Part shown: positions 1 to 10,870 of the stretch, piece by piece
Position numbering within the stretch: position 1 is the first letter of the stretch
Layout of the letters: each line of letters starts with the position of its first letter
Made by a program: the position numbers and the translations under genes
The notes under the pieces: generated by a model
Seen by the model: the letters and a program-made list of their open reading frames with translations, nothing else
Databases searched by the model: none
Told to the model about the DNA's origin: nothing
Assembly (NCBI GenBank): GCA_033032175.1
Contig: CM065309.1
Coordinates: forward strand, 3,162,001-3,226,000
DNA: 64,000 nucleotides
Direction: 5' to 3'
Source of the DNA: Saturnia japonica
Taxonomy: Eukaryota; Arthropoda; Insecta; Lepidoptera; Saturniidae

Positions 1-3000
1 CGGGGGTCGGTAGAGGTGTATGATTTTTTTTTACGTAGTTATTTAATTATTCATACATATCAGTTGAATTAGTAGTTAATAATTTCCCCACTATGTAGAA
101 CTCATTGGACCGTTGATTGACTAAGTATAAGAATTTTCAATAAGATACCCTTCCTACATGGTAAAAAACATTACTTTCAAAAAAAAATTTTTATTTATTC
201 ATTACCAATTTTAGTAAAATTTTGTTTAGAACTGTTAATAGTAGGTACATTTAGAAATTGTAAACAATATATAAACACAACTAATATTTTATAATTTTTA
301 CTTAACCATTACATAAAAGCTATTATATTTGTATTTTATTTTAATATACTTGTTATTGGTATTTTTATGAAAAGGAAGTATCTAATAGATATTCAACCCG
401 TTTGATATTAAGTGGTCGCTGTGACCCGTAACGTACAGACATGAACTTCAAACATTTCTGTAGTTCTCTCCGAGGTCAAGTTGATAAGTTTAAGTACTGC
501 TTAGTACATTGGAGGACAAAGTTGCCGCACCATTCAGGCCGGAACACAGCAACAAGAGTATATATTGCTTTTCGAAAAAAAAATATCTGTTAACTCTTAT
601 AATATTCGTAAATATTGGTTCTTTATAATAATAAAAAACCCACAAAGTACCCAAATCGTTAATTATAAATACGTTTTAAACATTACTATTATATATCGAG
701 TGGCCGACATCTAAACGCGAGAGCTCAATGAATGGCAATATTATATAAAGTATGCATATTATGTTTACTTTCTACAAATATGAATTATGTTAACAACACA
801 CTTTGTTATGTTAATATTTATTTACTATACACGATTAACATAGATAATTATATTAAAAACTTTATCAATCTTAATGGACTTGATCCGTCGCTCTTCGATA
901 TCTGCTGTCCGGTGCTAAGATAGAACCAAATTCCCTGCATAACACAAATGGCAACGAAAGGAAAATTTGAGTTTTGTAGTTAGACATCCGAATGCGCACA
1001 TGAGCGAGTAAACAATGAAAGTTTCACCGTGACGTCACACAGTAGGTACGCGTGAAGCATGCAGACACGCGACCTGACAGACACGAGCCCGTGCCCACAA
1101 ACCATTGCCTTTTGACTCTTCAGTTCAGTTCTATAATATAATTGTGGACGAAATCCGTACCTATTATCATACAATGGGCGCCTCGAGTCAAGTCTTCGAG
1201 GAAAAAAAAACAACAATCGCTAATAATATTTATGGAAAGGCTTAAACTGAACTAAGATGCAGATGAAATTCGACTTAAAATTGAAAGAATACGATGTAAT
1301 ATAGATTGTTGGAGATTGGAGATAGTGCATTGTGTACACCACTGGGAGGCTGGCAGCCGTCCGTCGAAACGGCCCATCATGAGCGACTGACGAGTGACAA
1401 GTCTAAAAAACGTCATTGTAACTCAGCCAGTGGTTAAAGTATACTCAGTTTTGAGTTATTGTCCGAGACAAGAAGTTTTTGCAGACTGCGGCGAGCGATG
1501 CGCGATGCGCGCTGGGAAAGCGGCTGTGTTTTGTTTACTCATATGTTTGTTGGTCTATATCTATTGGTGTTTTCTGCAATATGTGTCCAACGTTAGGAAG
1601 AAATGGATTATTTTTTACTTGGTATTGTGATAATACTGTTTATATCACAAACAATCTAATCCAATTTAAGTCTTAAGATTAACAAGTTTTCTGTGAATGA
1701 TTTTGGATGCTTTGTCAACGGTTAACTAACTTTAACTGTTCTGTAAAAGATGATACGGACCACATCAAGTAAGTTATTATGTCTTACTATGTTTTGTGTC
1801 TGATGGTAATCACAGTACAATTCAAAAACAGTGTTGATCACCGAGAGATGAACAACTTCCGGCTATCATCAACTCGACGCGACCTTTTCACCATATGTAT
1901 GTGTATTGGAGCGACCATCGGTCGGGCTGTACAGCATTACACCCATGGTTGCCAGATGGGAAGTCTCGGGAAAAGTTTAAAAAAATCGGTATTTTTGGGA
2001 TTATTGTCGGAACAAATCAAAATGTTACTTTTTATTATTAAAATTAAAATAATGACAAAACTTAACTTTTTAACATATTAAGAATACTATGCATGACATA
2101 GGTAGGTAACAAATAACAATACTTTTGGCTTTTGATCTCACTGAATCTACCAATTTTGATCCTTGAGAAGTCGTCAGAAAAGTTTTAAAATTCCAACAAG
2201 TAGCATCATAGTTCAGTCTAATTATTAACACAACTCCTCTTTTATTAAATTAATGGCCATAAGATTTTTCTCTTTGGTAAATTATTTATTCAATCCTTTT
2301 TTACAGGAACTGACAACAGAAACGTTTTTTTATTCTATTTTGGCGTTCAACCCGCCTTGCATTTTTTTAAAATATACCCAACCAAAGTTAGTGAATAGTT
2401 TTAAATTTCTGTTTTGTTAAAAACTGTACAAGAATCTATTTGTTGGGATATTTTGTATTTTTTCGAGAGTTTGGACATCATATGAAATGTCGTGACAATC
2501 TAGACGAATCCCGACCATATGGCAATCCTATTTACACCCCGCTATCGTCAATTCTTCATTCGTTACTCATCAGGGTGGTACTTATTGTGGTAGTTACTAT
2601 TTAGGTGAAGTCGACTTGGTGTCTTAAGTCTTAAGATGTTATTTGTCCCTCATTAGGCCATTACAATGAAAAGTCGGGTGAGTATATTTGAGATTACCTT
2701 GAGAGAACCATTTACTTACAACATAGCGGTAGTCAACGCCTCAAAATAACGAGTACTACCACTTACTGTGTTTGCTTAACATTTCTTTTAAAGTATAGTG
2801 TTACCTTGAGGCTTAGCATAATATTTGCATAAAACAAAAATTGGCCGTCACGGAACACCCCGCAGATGTGAAATATCTTAGTGAATATAAAAAAAAAAAA
2901 AAAACAAGAATGAACAAAAGAACATTGGATGATCCCGAAGCACGACAAACCAAAAGAAAATCACTGTGAAGATGTTTATTTTATTACTATATATGGTGGT

Positions 3001-3929
3001 CGCAATCCCTATTAAAAAAACGATCACAGTTTTACACCGCTAACGTTGGAACCAAAGCGTCGCCACACCAACAGCCACTCAGCTGACTTCAACAGCCAAA
3101 ACACAACACTTATTAATGTTGCTACTTCTAAGAACTATGTTGGAACGTCTCATGTTGCCAACCCAACCATCATATTAACCTTTATCCTTTGCTGAACAGC
3201 AACGCGAGACAACGACTGTGTACAAGTGCGAAGTAGCAATGAACTTCTGCCTAAAAAGTCTAAAGAACCATTTCACATAGTAAATCACATATAATAGCGT
3301 CTTGCTTTGGCACGTCTTTCTTTGAAATCAACTTGTGGATTACTACTATCAAGAATTTAGTTCTGTATAAGTAGTCACAATTCATTCGGCAGGTATAACT
3401 TAAGCTGTACTAAAATCGTCGAAATAAACTCAACTCGATCTAAATATTTTGAGAGTTATGCATTTCGTCTGTAAAGCTGTCGTTGAAATATTTGTAATTC
3501 CATATGCTAAACAACGTCATGTGTGACAGAAGCGAGATTTCCCCCATTATAGAAAACGGTCGACATTCTGACACGGGCGCCTCACAATGACGATATATCG
3601 TTGGTCAGCCGCCGAGCCGCGTCGCTTACCGACAACCACGCTGCGACTTTCTACAGAGCGTCGCGCGTCGCCTCGCATACTTAAATACATTTGTTAGAAC
3701 ATATCCGGGCATTTCAATCGGACTGCATTGTTTGTTGTTCCATTGGAAAGTTTGACGACGCTATTTCATGAAAATAATTCAAAACCATTATTGAGAGACA
3801 CATATAAGATTCGATTAGTTGATCTGTGCGAGTACTTCGCACATTATATGTATTATTAACTAATGCAATGTAACTTAAAGCAATGTAACAGAGCTGTTAT
3901 GTTAGTTAATCAAATATTGTATTTATATT
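1..3929. other. AT-rich stretch, no gene seen
   Basis: AT-rich DNA with only short chance ORFs (up to about 100 codons, AT-driven composition). Small GC-richer patches lie near 1050-1110, 1330-1390, 1480-1530 and 3560-3680. The last is CpG-rich and could be a promoter or first exon, but I find no coding frame with convincing splice sites. A run of about 18 A lies near 2889-2906. Confidence 0.6.
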
Positions 3930-3931
3930 GT

Positions 3932-4013
3932 AGGCGGTGGTGATCACTTTCCATCAGATGCGCCACTGCTCGTTTGCCCCCATTTTATCAAAAAAATTAA
4001 ATAATAATAATAA
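3932..4013 (+). repeat. Tail of a common lepidopteran interspersed repeat
   Basis: The stretch carries GGTGGTGATCACTTTCCATC, then a GCTCGTTTGCC motif, and ends in an A/AAT-rich tail. From general knowledge this resembles the 3' end of a retroposed element that is very abundant in moth and butterfly genomes. The 5' end is not visible and no target-site duplication was found. It could be the tail of a LINE or of a non-autonomous derivative. Confidence 0.5.
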
Positions 4014-4600
4014 TAGAGACGCCTCCTATCTGTAAGTTTCTAATGAAAAAGTTAAATATCTTTTGGCGAAAAAATTAATTTCATATATTGATTGTGATCA
4101 ATAGCGGGGAACGTAAGATTTAAAATTGTGTTTAAATCATTAATTTTTATATTGAGTTAAGCCACACAAACAAACCGTTGAAATATATTATAATTATAGA
4201 TAGTTTACCGTCTTTTAAAGTAAGTACTTATTATATTACTTAAAAGTTTAAAATACTTGTAATAAATGGAAACAAACTGGAAGATTTGTGTTAATTACTT
4301 TCAGATTTAAAAAGATATCATAATAAACCTTTAAAATACTATTTATAGTTAGATGTAAATCGTAAATAAATTCAATTCATTTTTATGTGTTTTTGTAACA
4401 ATTTCCGCTCGGAGTGGCCGCGGCACGTAGAGGTGAGACTCAGGCCGTAGAGCAACTCATCAGCACCACACTCACGTATCAAGCTCTACTTAAGCAATCT
4501 CATATATATATACATATAACTACCGGTCTTGCTTCACATACCTACATTTACTATTTATTTATCAGGAGTACATTCCATTAAAGTCTTCTTAGTGTTTTTA
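4014..4600. other. AT-rich DNA with a small GC-rich island
   Basis: Mostly AT-rich. At about 4408-4480 there is an abrupt GC-rich patch. On the plus strand it contains GAG followed by a donor-like GTGAGA. On the minus strand it has an open frame with C/G at most third positions (residues ECGADELLYGLSLTSTCRG). Neither strand gives a good acceptor and donor pair, so no exon is called. Confidence 0.3.
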
Positions 4601-4733
4601 ACGAGGTTGTAACGAAGTTGTGACGAGGTTGTGGTGAGGTTGTTGTGGGATTGTAGTCGAGTTGTGTTGTCATTGTGGAGAAATTATGACGGGGTTGTGA
4701 TGAGGTTGTGGCAAATTTATGACGAAGTAATGA
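4601..4733 (+). repeat. Degenerate 12-bp minisatellite
   Basis: Eight or more imperfect copies of a unit like ACGAGGTTGTGA run in tandem, with a core GAGGTTGT that varies at one or two positions per unit. The spacing slips to 9-15 bp towards the end. The array is not in a long open frame and is probably an aged simple tandem repeat. Confidence 0.7.
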
Positions 4734-6437
4734 CTCTACAATCTATTATTGCAATACCAGAATCTATCTGGCTTAAGTGATATTCACATTCCAGAGTCAT
4801 CATGTCAGCTGATAGACATCCACTGTTGGTCATAGGAATCGCCAAAGATAAGTCCTATACCAGGTCGTCAATCTACCAAGCCTCTATCAAGCCGCGTCTT
4901 CCGGTACGTGGTCACCACTCGAGAACTCCTTGGCTCATTTGTTCTACGAGCTAAATTCCCGCTCACTGCCACTTGAGTCTAGCTATTTCATGATTAACTA
5001 GTAAAAATAAATGTAGAGTAATAACATTATGTTGAAACCGGTGTAGGAAATTTACAGAATAATACATTCGTTGACTATTAACTTGATTCAAAAACCACTG
5101 AAATTGCATTTAGTGGCGATAAGCACCCCTGGCAAAAGTAGCAAATATCTCTCAATAATGATATTATGGATGGGATAAAATCTCAGATGTTGTCATTTAT
5201 TCCAAGGGTAGCTTGTATTTTGAAAAGTAAACAATAAGACTTAGGTCTAGAATTAACACACACAAAACTTCTTCACATTCGGGAATCTATATAAATTCTG
5301 ATCAAGTCTCGGGATATAAAATATCTATTTATTCACTTGAATGACCTTCGACTCTACAACCTGCGACTATTTGATTCCGGATGGAATCTGTTTATCAGCA
5401 TATGGTATTTACATAATGCATATTTAATTTGCGAATTATCATAATAAAGTAATTAAATTTTAATATTTGTCTTATTAATCCCGGCTCACTTGTTGGTTCT
5501 TAAGAAATTTAAACATTTAGGTAAAATGTCAATATGAATTCATATAAATTAATTTAGCATTGATTTATATATACGCTAGAGTGGAAAAATCTTTCAGGTT
5601 TATTTATTGGTGAAACAACATGCCGACAGCGGTGTTAGTTATCTTTCCTAAAACCTCTATGTAGATTATTATTATTTCTGTAAATAATTTATACATTTTA
5701 GTGCGATAACTTCACAAATATTTATTTAAACTGATACCAAGGATATTTTGATCTTTTCCCTAGGATTTATGGATAATTGAAGTACCAATTTTAAAACATC
5801 ATACGTCCCATTTTTATAATGAGAGTTTTAATTCACATGTCAAGATACAAATTAGTATGATTGTAAAGTATTCCAACAGGTAATTAAATGACTACCAAAA
5901 ACAAGTAAAAAATCCATCGGTGTGTATCTACTGGAGTAGCTGCACTTAGAGTAAGCTTAGCGCGGATCTATCTTTAAATACATCATGATTTAAGATCAAA
6001 GGTGAGGTCGAATATCAATTTATAGTGAATAAATAGGTAAATCTTTAAATAAATCTTTGCGTTTGCGCAACTAGGGAGGTTTTCTGCAACAGATTTATAA
6101 TGAATGTTCATCACATGGAACTATATCTTCATCTACGGCTGGTAGTTCATCCACGATACGTGTTATTAGTACTCTAGACTCACCTGTAACAATTATATCA
6201 TAAATACAAAACCTTCCTTGATAAACAACGCATGTACTGTTGAAAACGCCATCAATACTATCAAATACGTCAAAAAGTGAGTAAATATTTCACTGGAAAT
6301 TTCATAACGAAGCGCAAAAAGCTAAAAGTTAAATTCGAGACGCCAGTCGACATATGCGCATATTGAAACTCAAAATAACAACACCCAAAAACATTGTAGT
6401 GTAGTTTAAGGATTTGTTTCTGTATCGATTCGGTCGC
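4734..6437. other. AT-rich stretch, no gene seen
   Basis: No coding frame above background, no terminal repeats and no recognisable transposon motif on either strand. Confidence 0.6.
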
Positions 6438-6488
6438 ATGAGTTCATTAGTATTCGAAGCGCGATTCCAACGCGCACGGTCGGTAAGT
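6438..6488 (+). other. Possible small exon ending in a strong donor site
   Basis: An ATG at 6438 opens 15 codons (MSSLVFEARFQRARS) that run to CGGTCG|GTAAGT, a near-perfect splice donor at 6483-6488. The patch is GC-richer than its surroundings. The ATG context is weak and I see no downstream partner exon. It could also be a chance donor in a CpG-rich patch. Confidence 0.15.
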
Positions 6489-6530
6489 TGCTCTATTTGG
6501 CCGGTCGCCTTGTACGGGCAACCACAGCAC

Positions 6531-6580
6531 GGCACGGTGAGGCACGGCGAGGCACGACGAGGCACGACGTGGCACCGGCA
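6531..6580 (+). repeat. 10-bp minisatellite (GGCACGRCGA)
   Basis: Five consecutive 10-bp units begin at 6531, 6541, 6551, 6561 and 6571, all starting GGCAC and differing at one to four bases. The array is GC-rich in AT-rich surroundings. It gives Arg/His-rich peptides in all frames and is unlikely to be coding. Confidence 0.85.
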
Positions 6581-7450
6581 CCGGACGTCTGCCCGATAGC
6601 CACCGACACTTGTCTACGTGATACTGATGCATCCCGCTTCTGACTCGTCACTCGCGAATGCTGCCCTTATTTGTTGACAATGATATATTCACTGTGTCGA
6701 TACAACCAAACAGGATTACTGATATGGGTCAGCTCATCTGCGTGCTAAACAAAATTTGTAAATATTTAAACTCTACATAGCAAATTCATTGAATTCTCAA
6801 ATCAACAAAAAAGGACAGGATAAAGTACTCCAAGTATATTTTTAAATACTCGCGTATTTAATGAAGTTCAGTAGACATGGTGGATAGTCAATATGTGGCA
6901 ACAATGGCATCATCCTGCCGCAGCAGGTCTACGAGTACACGATGAGTATTTATGGATCCGAACACGTACCAGGACGCACCTAGAGTATTCATCCTGAGAG
7001 GCCATAAAGCTTAAAAGGAGAATGGCTATTTTTCATTGTTACAAGTGGGGAACAAACATACAGTTCACCTAATATTGAGAGGATAGTAATCTTAAGGTCC
7101 GTCAATATAGGTTGCTTCTCCCGAAGAATGAATAGGATCGCTTCGTGTGCTAGTGCGTAATGGCAACCACACTCTTCTGACTGGAACACAGTACACACAA
7201 TGTGACCTTGCTCCAGGAATATGTGAAAACGAAGCGGTAATGCTTCTGCAGTCGCACTTACAAAAGTTCTAAAAATAGATTAAGTAGGCTTCCAAGTACA
7301 ACTACCAGAAGACATAGATCGGTGCTATGAATTTTAAAGTTCAAACTTCTAGCTACCTAGACTAGTAATAATAAAACTCTTCCACCATGCTATAACTTCA
7401 TCACGATAGTTTCCTTCTCCGAAAACCGATGTTCATTATTTTATCAGTTT
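6581..7450. other. Stretch without a supported gene
   Basis: AT-rich apart from the end of the minisatellite patch. A 69-codon minus-strand ORF near 6989-7198 has no recognisable motif and ordinary base composition, so it is not called. Confidence 0.6.
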
Positions 7451-7651
7451 TTAAAGCTCAATAAGATGTTTATAGATAAACAATTCATAGAAAAGAAATA
7501 GCAGAGCAGCGTTCGTACCGATGTGAGTAGAAACAGGAGGAAAGCATTTTCTTGACACGGTTTCCCGCAAGGTCGACGGCCGCGCCACGGTCGCGTAGGG
7601 CACCAACATGGCGCTGCATTGCGCTCGCAACAATTCAAACTGTTTATCCAT
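7451..7651 (-). other. GC-rich minus-strand ORF, possible exon
   Basis: A 66-codon frame starts at an ATG that directly follows an AG (a possible splice acceptor, though the polypyrimidine tract is poor). From about 7555 to 7625 nearly every third base is G or C (segment QCSAMLVPYATVARPSTLRE), unlike the flanking DNA. After this the frame becomes AT-rich and hydrophobic, so if it is an exon it probably ends within the GC-rich part. No clear donor GT is visible. I do not recognise the peptide. Confidence 0.25.
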
Positions 7652-7959
7652 CTAACATTCTATTTTTATATTTATTCAAGTTTTAAACGCAGCAAAAGTG
7701 GTTTTAAATCGCAACTGGTTAACTTTACAGAATGTTGAATATCTCTACGATTCAGGAACATGGAAGATTTGACGAGCTAGAAATAAAAATCTGGACATAC
7801 TCAACATCATCGCGATGGATATCGATATGAATAACAGCGCGATATGAATGTATGAACATACAGTGTATTTTTCCAAATAACCTACACTAGTGTCCTAACT
7901 GAAAAGCATGTATTACAATTTGCAAACAGAAAATGGAAAGATAAAAGCGTTGAACATAC
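7652..7959. other. AT-rich stretch, nothing seen
   Basis: No ORF, repeat or motif beyond simple AT-rich sequence. Confidence 0.6.
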
Positions 7960-8259
7960 ATTGTCCTGCAAGACTTTTCAGATTACTAAATACACATACG
8001 CATGTTTCCTTTCTTCCTCCCAGGAGAAGGGGAACATGCATATGCGTATATGTTACTTGCTCGAGTTTACGGATAGGGAATTAGATCAGATCGCGACAAC
8101 CGCACAAACCGAGGTCCGGCGAGTTGTCCTTACTTTCGCAACTGAGTGCCCTAAGCGCCCGCTCCTAAGCCCGGTGAAACTGTAAAAGCCGTCAGAGGCT
8201 CCAGGGCACCTAAGGCTAACAGTATAGTCAGTCAAAAATAAGAATAAAAAATTGTCCTG
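7960..8259 (+). mobile_element. 5'-truncated LINE tail with 9-bp target-site duplications
   Basis: Bases 7980-8240 align with the 3' untranslated region of the Jockey-like LINE at 31665-31960: the same CACATACGC start, the CTTCCTCCCAGGAGAA segment, GAGGTCCGGC, and the terminal CCTAAGGCTAACAGT. The copy ends in a short A-rich tail and is flanked by the direct repeat ATTGTCCTG at 7960-7968 and 8251-8259. This is the footprint of target-primed reverse transcription. Only untranslated sequence is present, so it encodes nothing. Confidence 0.9.
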
Positions 8260-9045
8260 AAAACAGTTATCCCAACAAATGATTTACTTCTTCTTTGACT
8301 TTTTTGGGGTTCAGTAGCTGTATGTATGTATGTACGGCTGACTTCTTGCCCAACGTATTCCGCATCGCTTATCAATACAACCTAACTACATAGATTATCA
8401 TGTATTTTTATTGTTTTCTTTAAGAGACAAATCAATACCGAAACTTGTGTTTCTAAACTCATAAATTAATTACGATTGACATTTACCTTCTGGGCATCCG
8501 GAGCCAGAGTTCCGCGTGGCAGTAATATACATAATTTGCATTTTTCATATCAGTTTTCTTAAATAATGAAACATTTTCTTTACTAACAAATTGTTTAATA
8601 AGCGTTTCCTAGGAGAATATGATGAGAATTAATTTGTAATTCGTTCGTTAAATAAAGTATTATCGTTAGTACAGCCTTAGAGACAACACTAAGGTATAGG
8701 TAATTCAGTTAAACTGGTTTCTGGTTATTTTCCTTGACGATCACCGGCTCTGTATATTTGTTGGCAAACGGGTCTCTATACGTTCTGATATAACTTTATG
8801 TTACTACGTCTAATTCCCAATATATTATAGGTATAATAGATATGTAACATTGTTTATAGTAGCCAGTCAAAGTGTCGACATTGTGCCTGACGGTAAGTAC
8901 GACGGTCGTGGCTGTCCTGCCGGCCTGCAAGTTTTTTGTCAGCTTTATATACATTGTCTGATCCGGAATCACGACAAATCAAAGCTGAGACATAATGTTT
9001 TGTTTCTCGTTTTCGTTTATAGTAGAGAGGAGTAGTGGTTTTTTT
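8260..9045. other. Stretch without a supported gene
   Basis: AT-rich. The one point of note is a GC-richer patch at 8870-8935 with a donor-like GTAAGT following GTGCCTGACG, preceded about 36 bp upstream by an acceptor-like TTTATAG. As a microexon this is too short to support. Confidence 0.5.
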
Positions 9046-9059
9046 ATACAAGTGAGGTA

Positions 9060-9200
9060 ACAATTAAGCAGACGGCCCGTCTGATGGTAAGTGGCTACAG
9101 CAACCTCCCATGTTAAGAGAGCTCTGGAAACCCTACTTATTACTGTGTGTTCCTACACAACAATAGGTTATTTGGATGCCATCATTCCATTCCACCAGTT
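9060..9200 (+). repeat. Fragment of a common lepidopteran repeat
   Basis: It contains AGACGGCCCGTCTGATGGTA, then AGTGGCTAC, GGGAGCTCTGG-like and TGCCATCATTCCATTC motifs, which recur in moth and butterfly genomes as part of a dispersed retroelement. No ends or duplications were found. Confidence 0.5.
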
Positions 9201-9454
9201 CTAATATATTTAAAGTACCGAATTCATGCCTTTTTTAACTCAACAACAATCTTTAACTTGTTCAAATACCTGCGTAAATAAGTAGTAATAATACAGATGA
9301 ATACTGAAAGTGACCCCACGGGACCCGAGGCAAATTATTAACGTAAGCGTGTCGCGTCTTATATTTATGAATCACACGAATACAGTATACAGTACATATA
9401 ATTGTTAAGAATTTGATGTCGCAATCACGAACCCGCATATGTATTATCATAGCC

Positions 9455-9482
9455 GTGTGTGCGTGTGTGCGTGTGTGCGTGT
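9455..9482 (+). repeat. GTGTGTGC microsatellite
   Basis: Three and a half copies of the 8-bp unit GTGTGTGC. Confidence 0.9.
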
Positions 9483-9725
9483 TCCTCTTTATTTTATTTA
9501 CTTACCTGTGATATCGACTTTTTTATATATTTCACTGAACTGAGCGTATTTTTGCGGCTTAGCCGATAAACTATTTGCTTTAATAACTAATAACTCTTTT
9601 AGTAAACTATTATGATTTTTTGAGTGTGCGAAAAATTCATCAATTTGGAATCTATCATGACCTTGCAGCAATGCATTACTTTTATCAGCTCAGCGGTATC
9701 TTAAAAACATTGAAGCATAATAATA

Positions 9726-10870
9726 TTAGGTCCTTACAATATGAAATTGGCATTTTGTTGAACTGGCCACTTTGATGTCAAATATTTGGCGTTTCGTTAG
9801 GAATTCCAAATTTAAATTTATTTAATTTTGGGCTTGTGTATTAGTGTTCCGAATTTTGTGATTTATTTGTTTTCACACTATTTGACTTTTCTTTGACATC
9901 GTTCTTTTCATAAAATTGAAAACATAAAATATCACCCTATTCGCGAATATGGGTTCCACCGTGACCTCAGCACTGCAGAAACACCTCGAAGAATTAATGA
10001 TGTATATGGGGAAGCTACTGTAAAAGAAAGCACGGTACGTTTTTGTTTCGAACGTTTTAATTCTGGAAATTTTGACCTACGAAACAAACCCCGTGGACCG
10101 CCGGAGGTCCTAGTTGATAATGAAGAATTAAAAGTGATCGTGGAAGGTGTTCCATCGCAAACCACAGCAGGCTTCGGTGTGAGTAATAAAAAAAATTCAC
10201 TTGAAACATATTGGAAAAGTGAAAAAGCTCGAGAAATGGATACCGCATGAATTAACTGAAGCACACCAACAAATATGCACTGAGTGCTGCGTTAAATTAA
10301 TTAAACTTCACTATAACAAGGGAATTTTGAATCGTATTGTTACTTGTGACTAAAAATGGATCCTTTGCGACAATGCGAAACGCTCATTGAACCCAGGAGA
10401 AACGGCCAAATTCTGTCCCAAGCGAAAGTTGACTTAGAAAAAGGTACTGTTGAGTGTTTGGTGGACCAGTGCTAGTGTTATACACTACAGCTTCCTAAGA
10501 TCTGACCAGATGATAACGACAGATCTGTATTGTCAACAATTGCAAACCACGATGAAAAGCTAGCCGTTAAACAACCAAGACTGGTCAATCTCTCTAGCCC
10601 ACTGATGCTTCAGGGCAACGCTAGAATCCACAGTTCACGACAGACGGTCATCAAATTAGAGGAACTGCAGTTGGAATGTCTCCAACACTTACTATACTTC
10701 CCGGATATTGCTCCAAGTTCTTGAAGAGAAAAAATTCAATTCCGATGAGGCTGTCCAAACCTCCTTAAAGATTTTATTGACTGTCGCTCCCACAATTTTT
10801 TTAGCAATGGAATCAATGAACTACCTATAAAATGGCGAAAGTACATAGATATAATAGTGATACATACTTC
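9726..10870 (+). pseudogene. Decayed mariner transposase copy
   Basis: Mariner transposases cut and paste an element at TA sites using a D,D(34)D catalytic triad. The left end (from 9726, after TA) starts TTAGGTCCTTACA and resembles mariner terminal repeats. In three frames one can read the helix-turn-helix part (ESTV..CFERFNSGNFDL, NKPRGPP, VDNEELKVIVE), then RIVTCD followed by a TAA stop at 10351 where Glu is expected, KWILCDN, LSVWWTSASVIHYSFLRS, a damaged second motif reading QGNARIH (catalytic Asp to Gly, near 10615), and a third motif PDIAPSS-stop. A C-terminal NGINELPIKW.KYID is also visible. Frameshifts and several stops make it inactive. The right terminal repeat was not found, so the 3' end is approximate. 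Confidence 0.9.

Noticed and set aside
6329..6632. Overlapping ORFs on both strands near 6.4-6.6 kb
   Set aside because: All of them run through the 10-bp minisatellite, which stays open in several frames, so they carry no evidence of coding.
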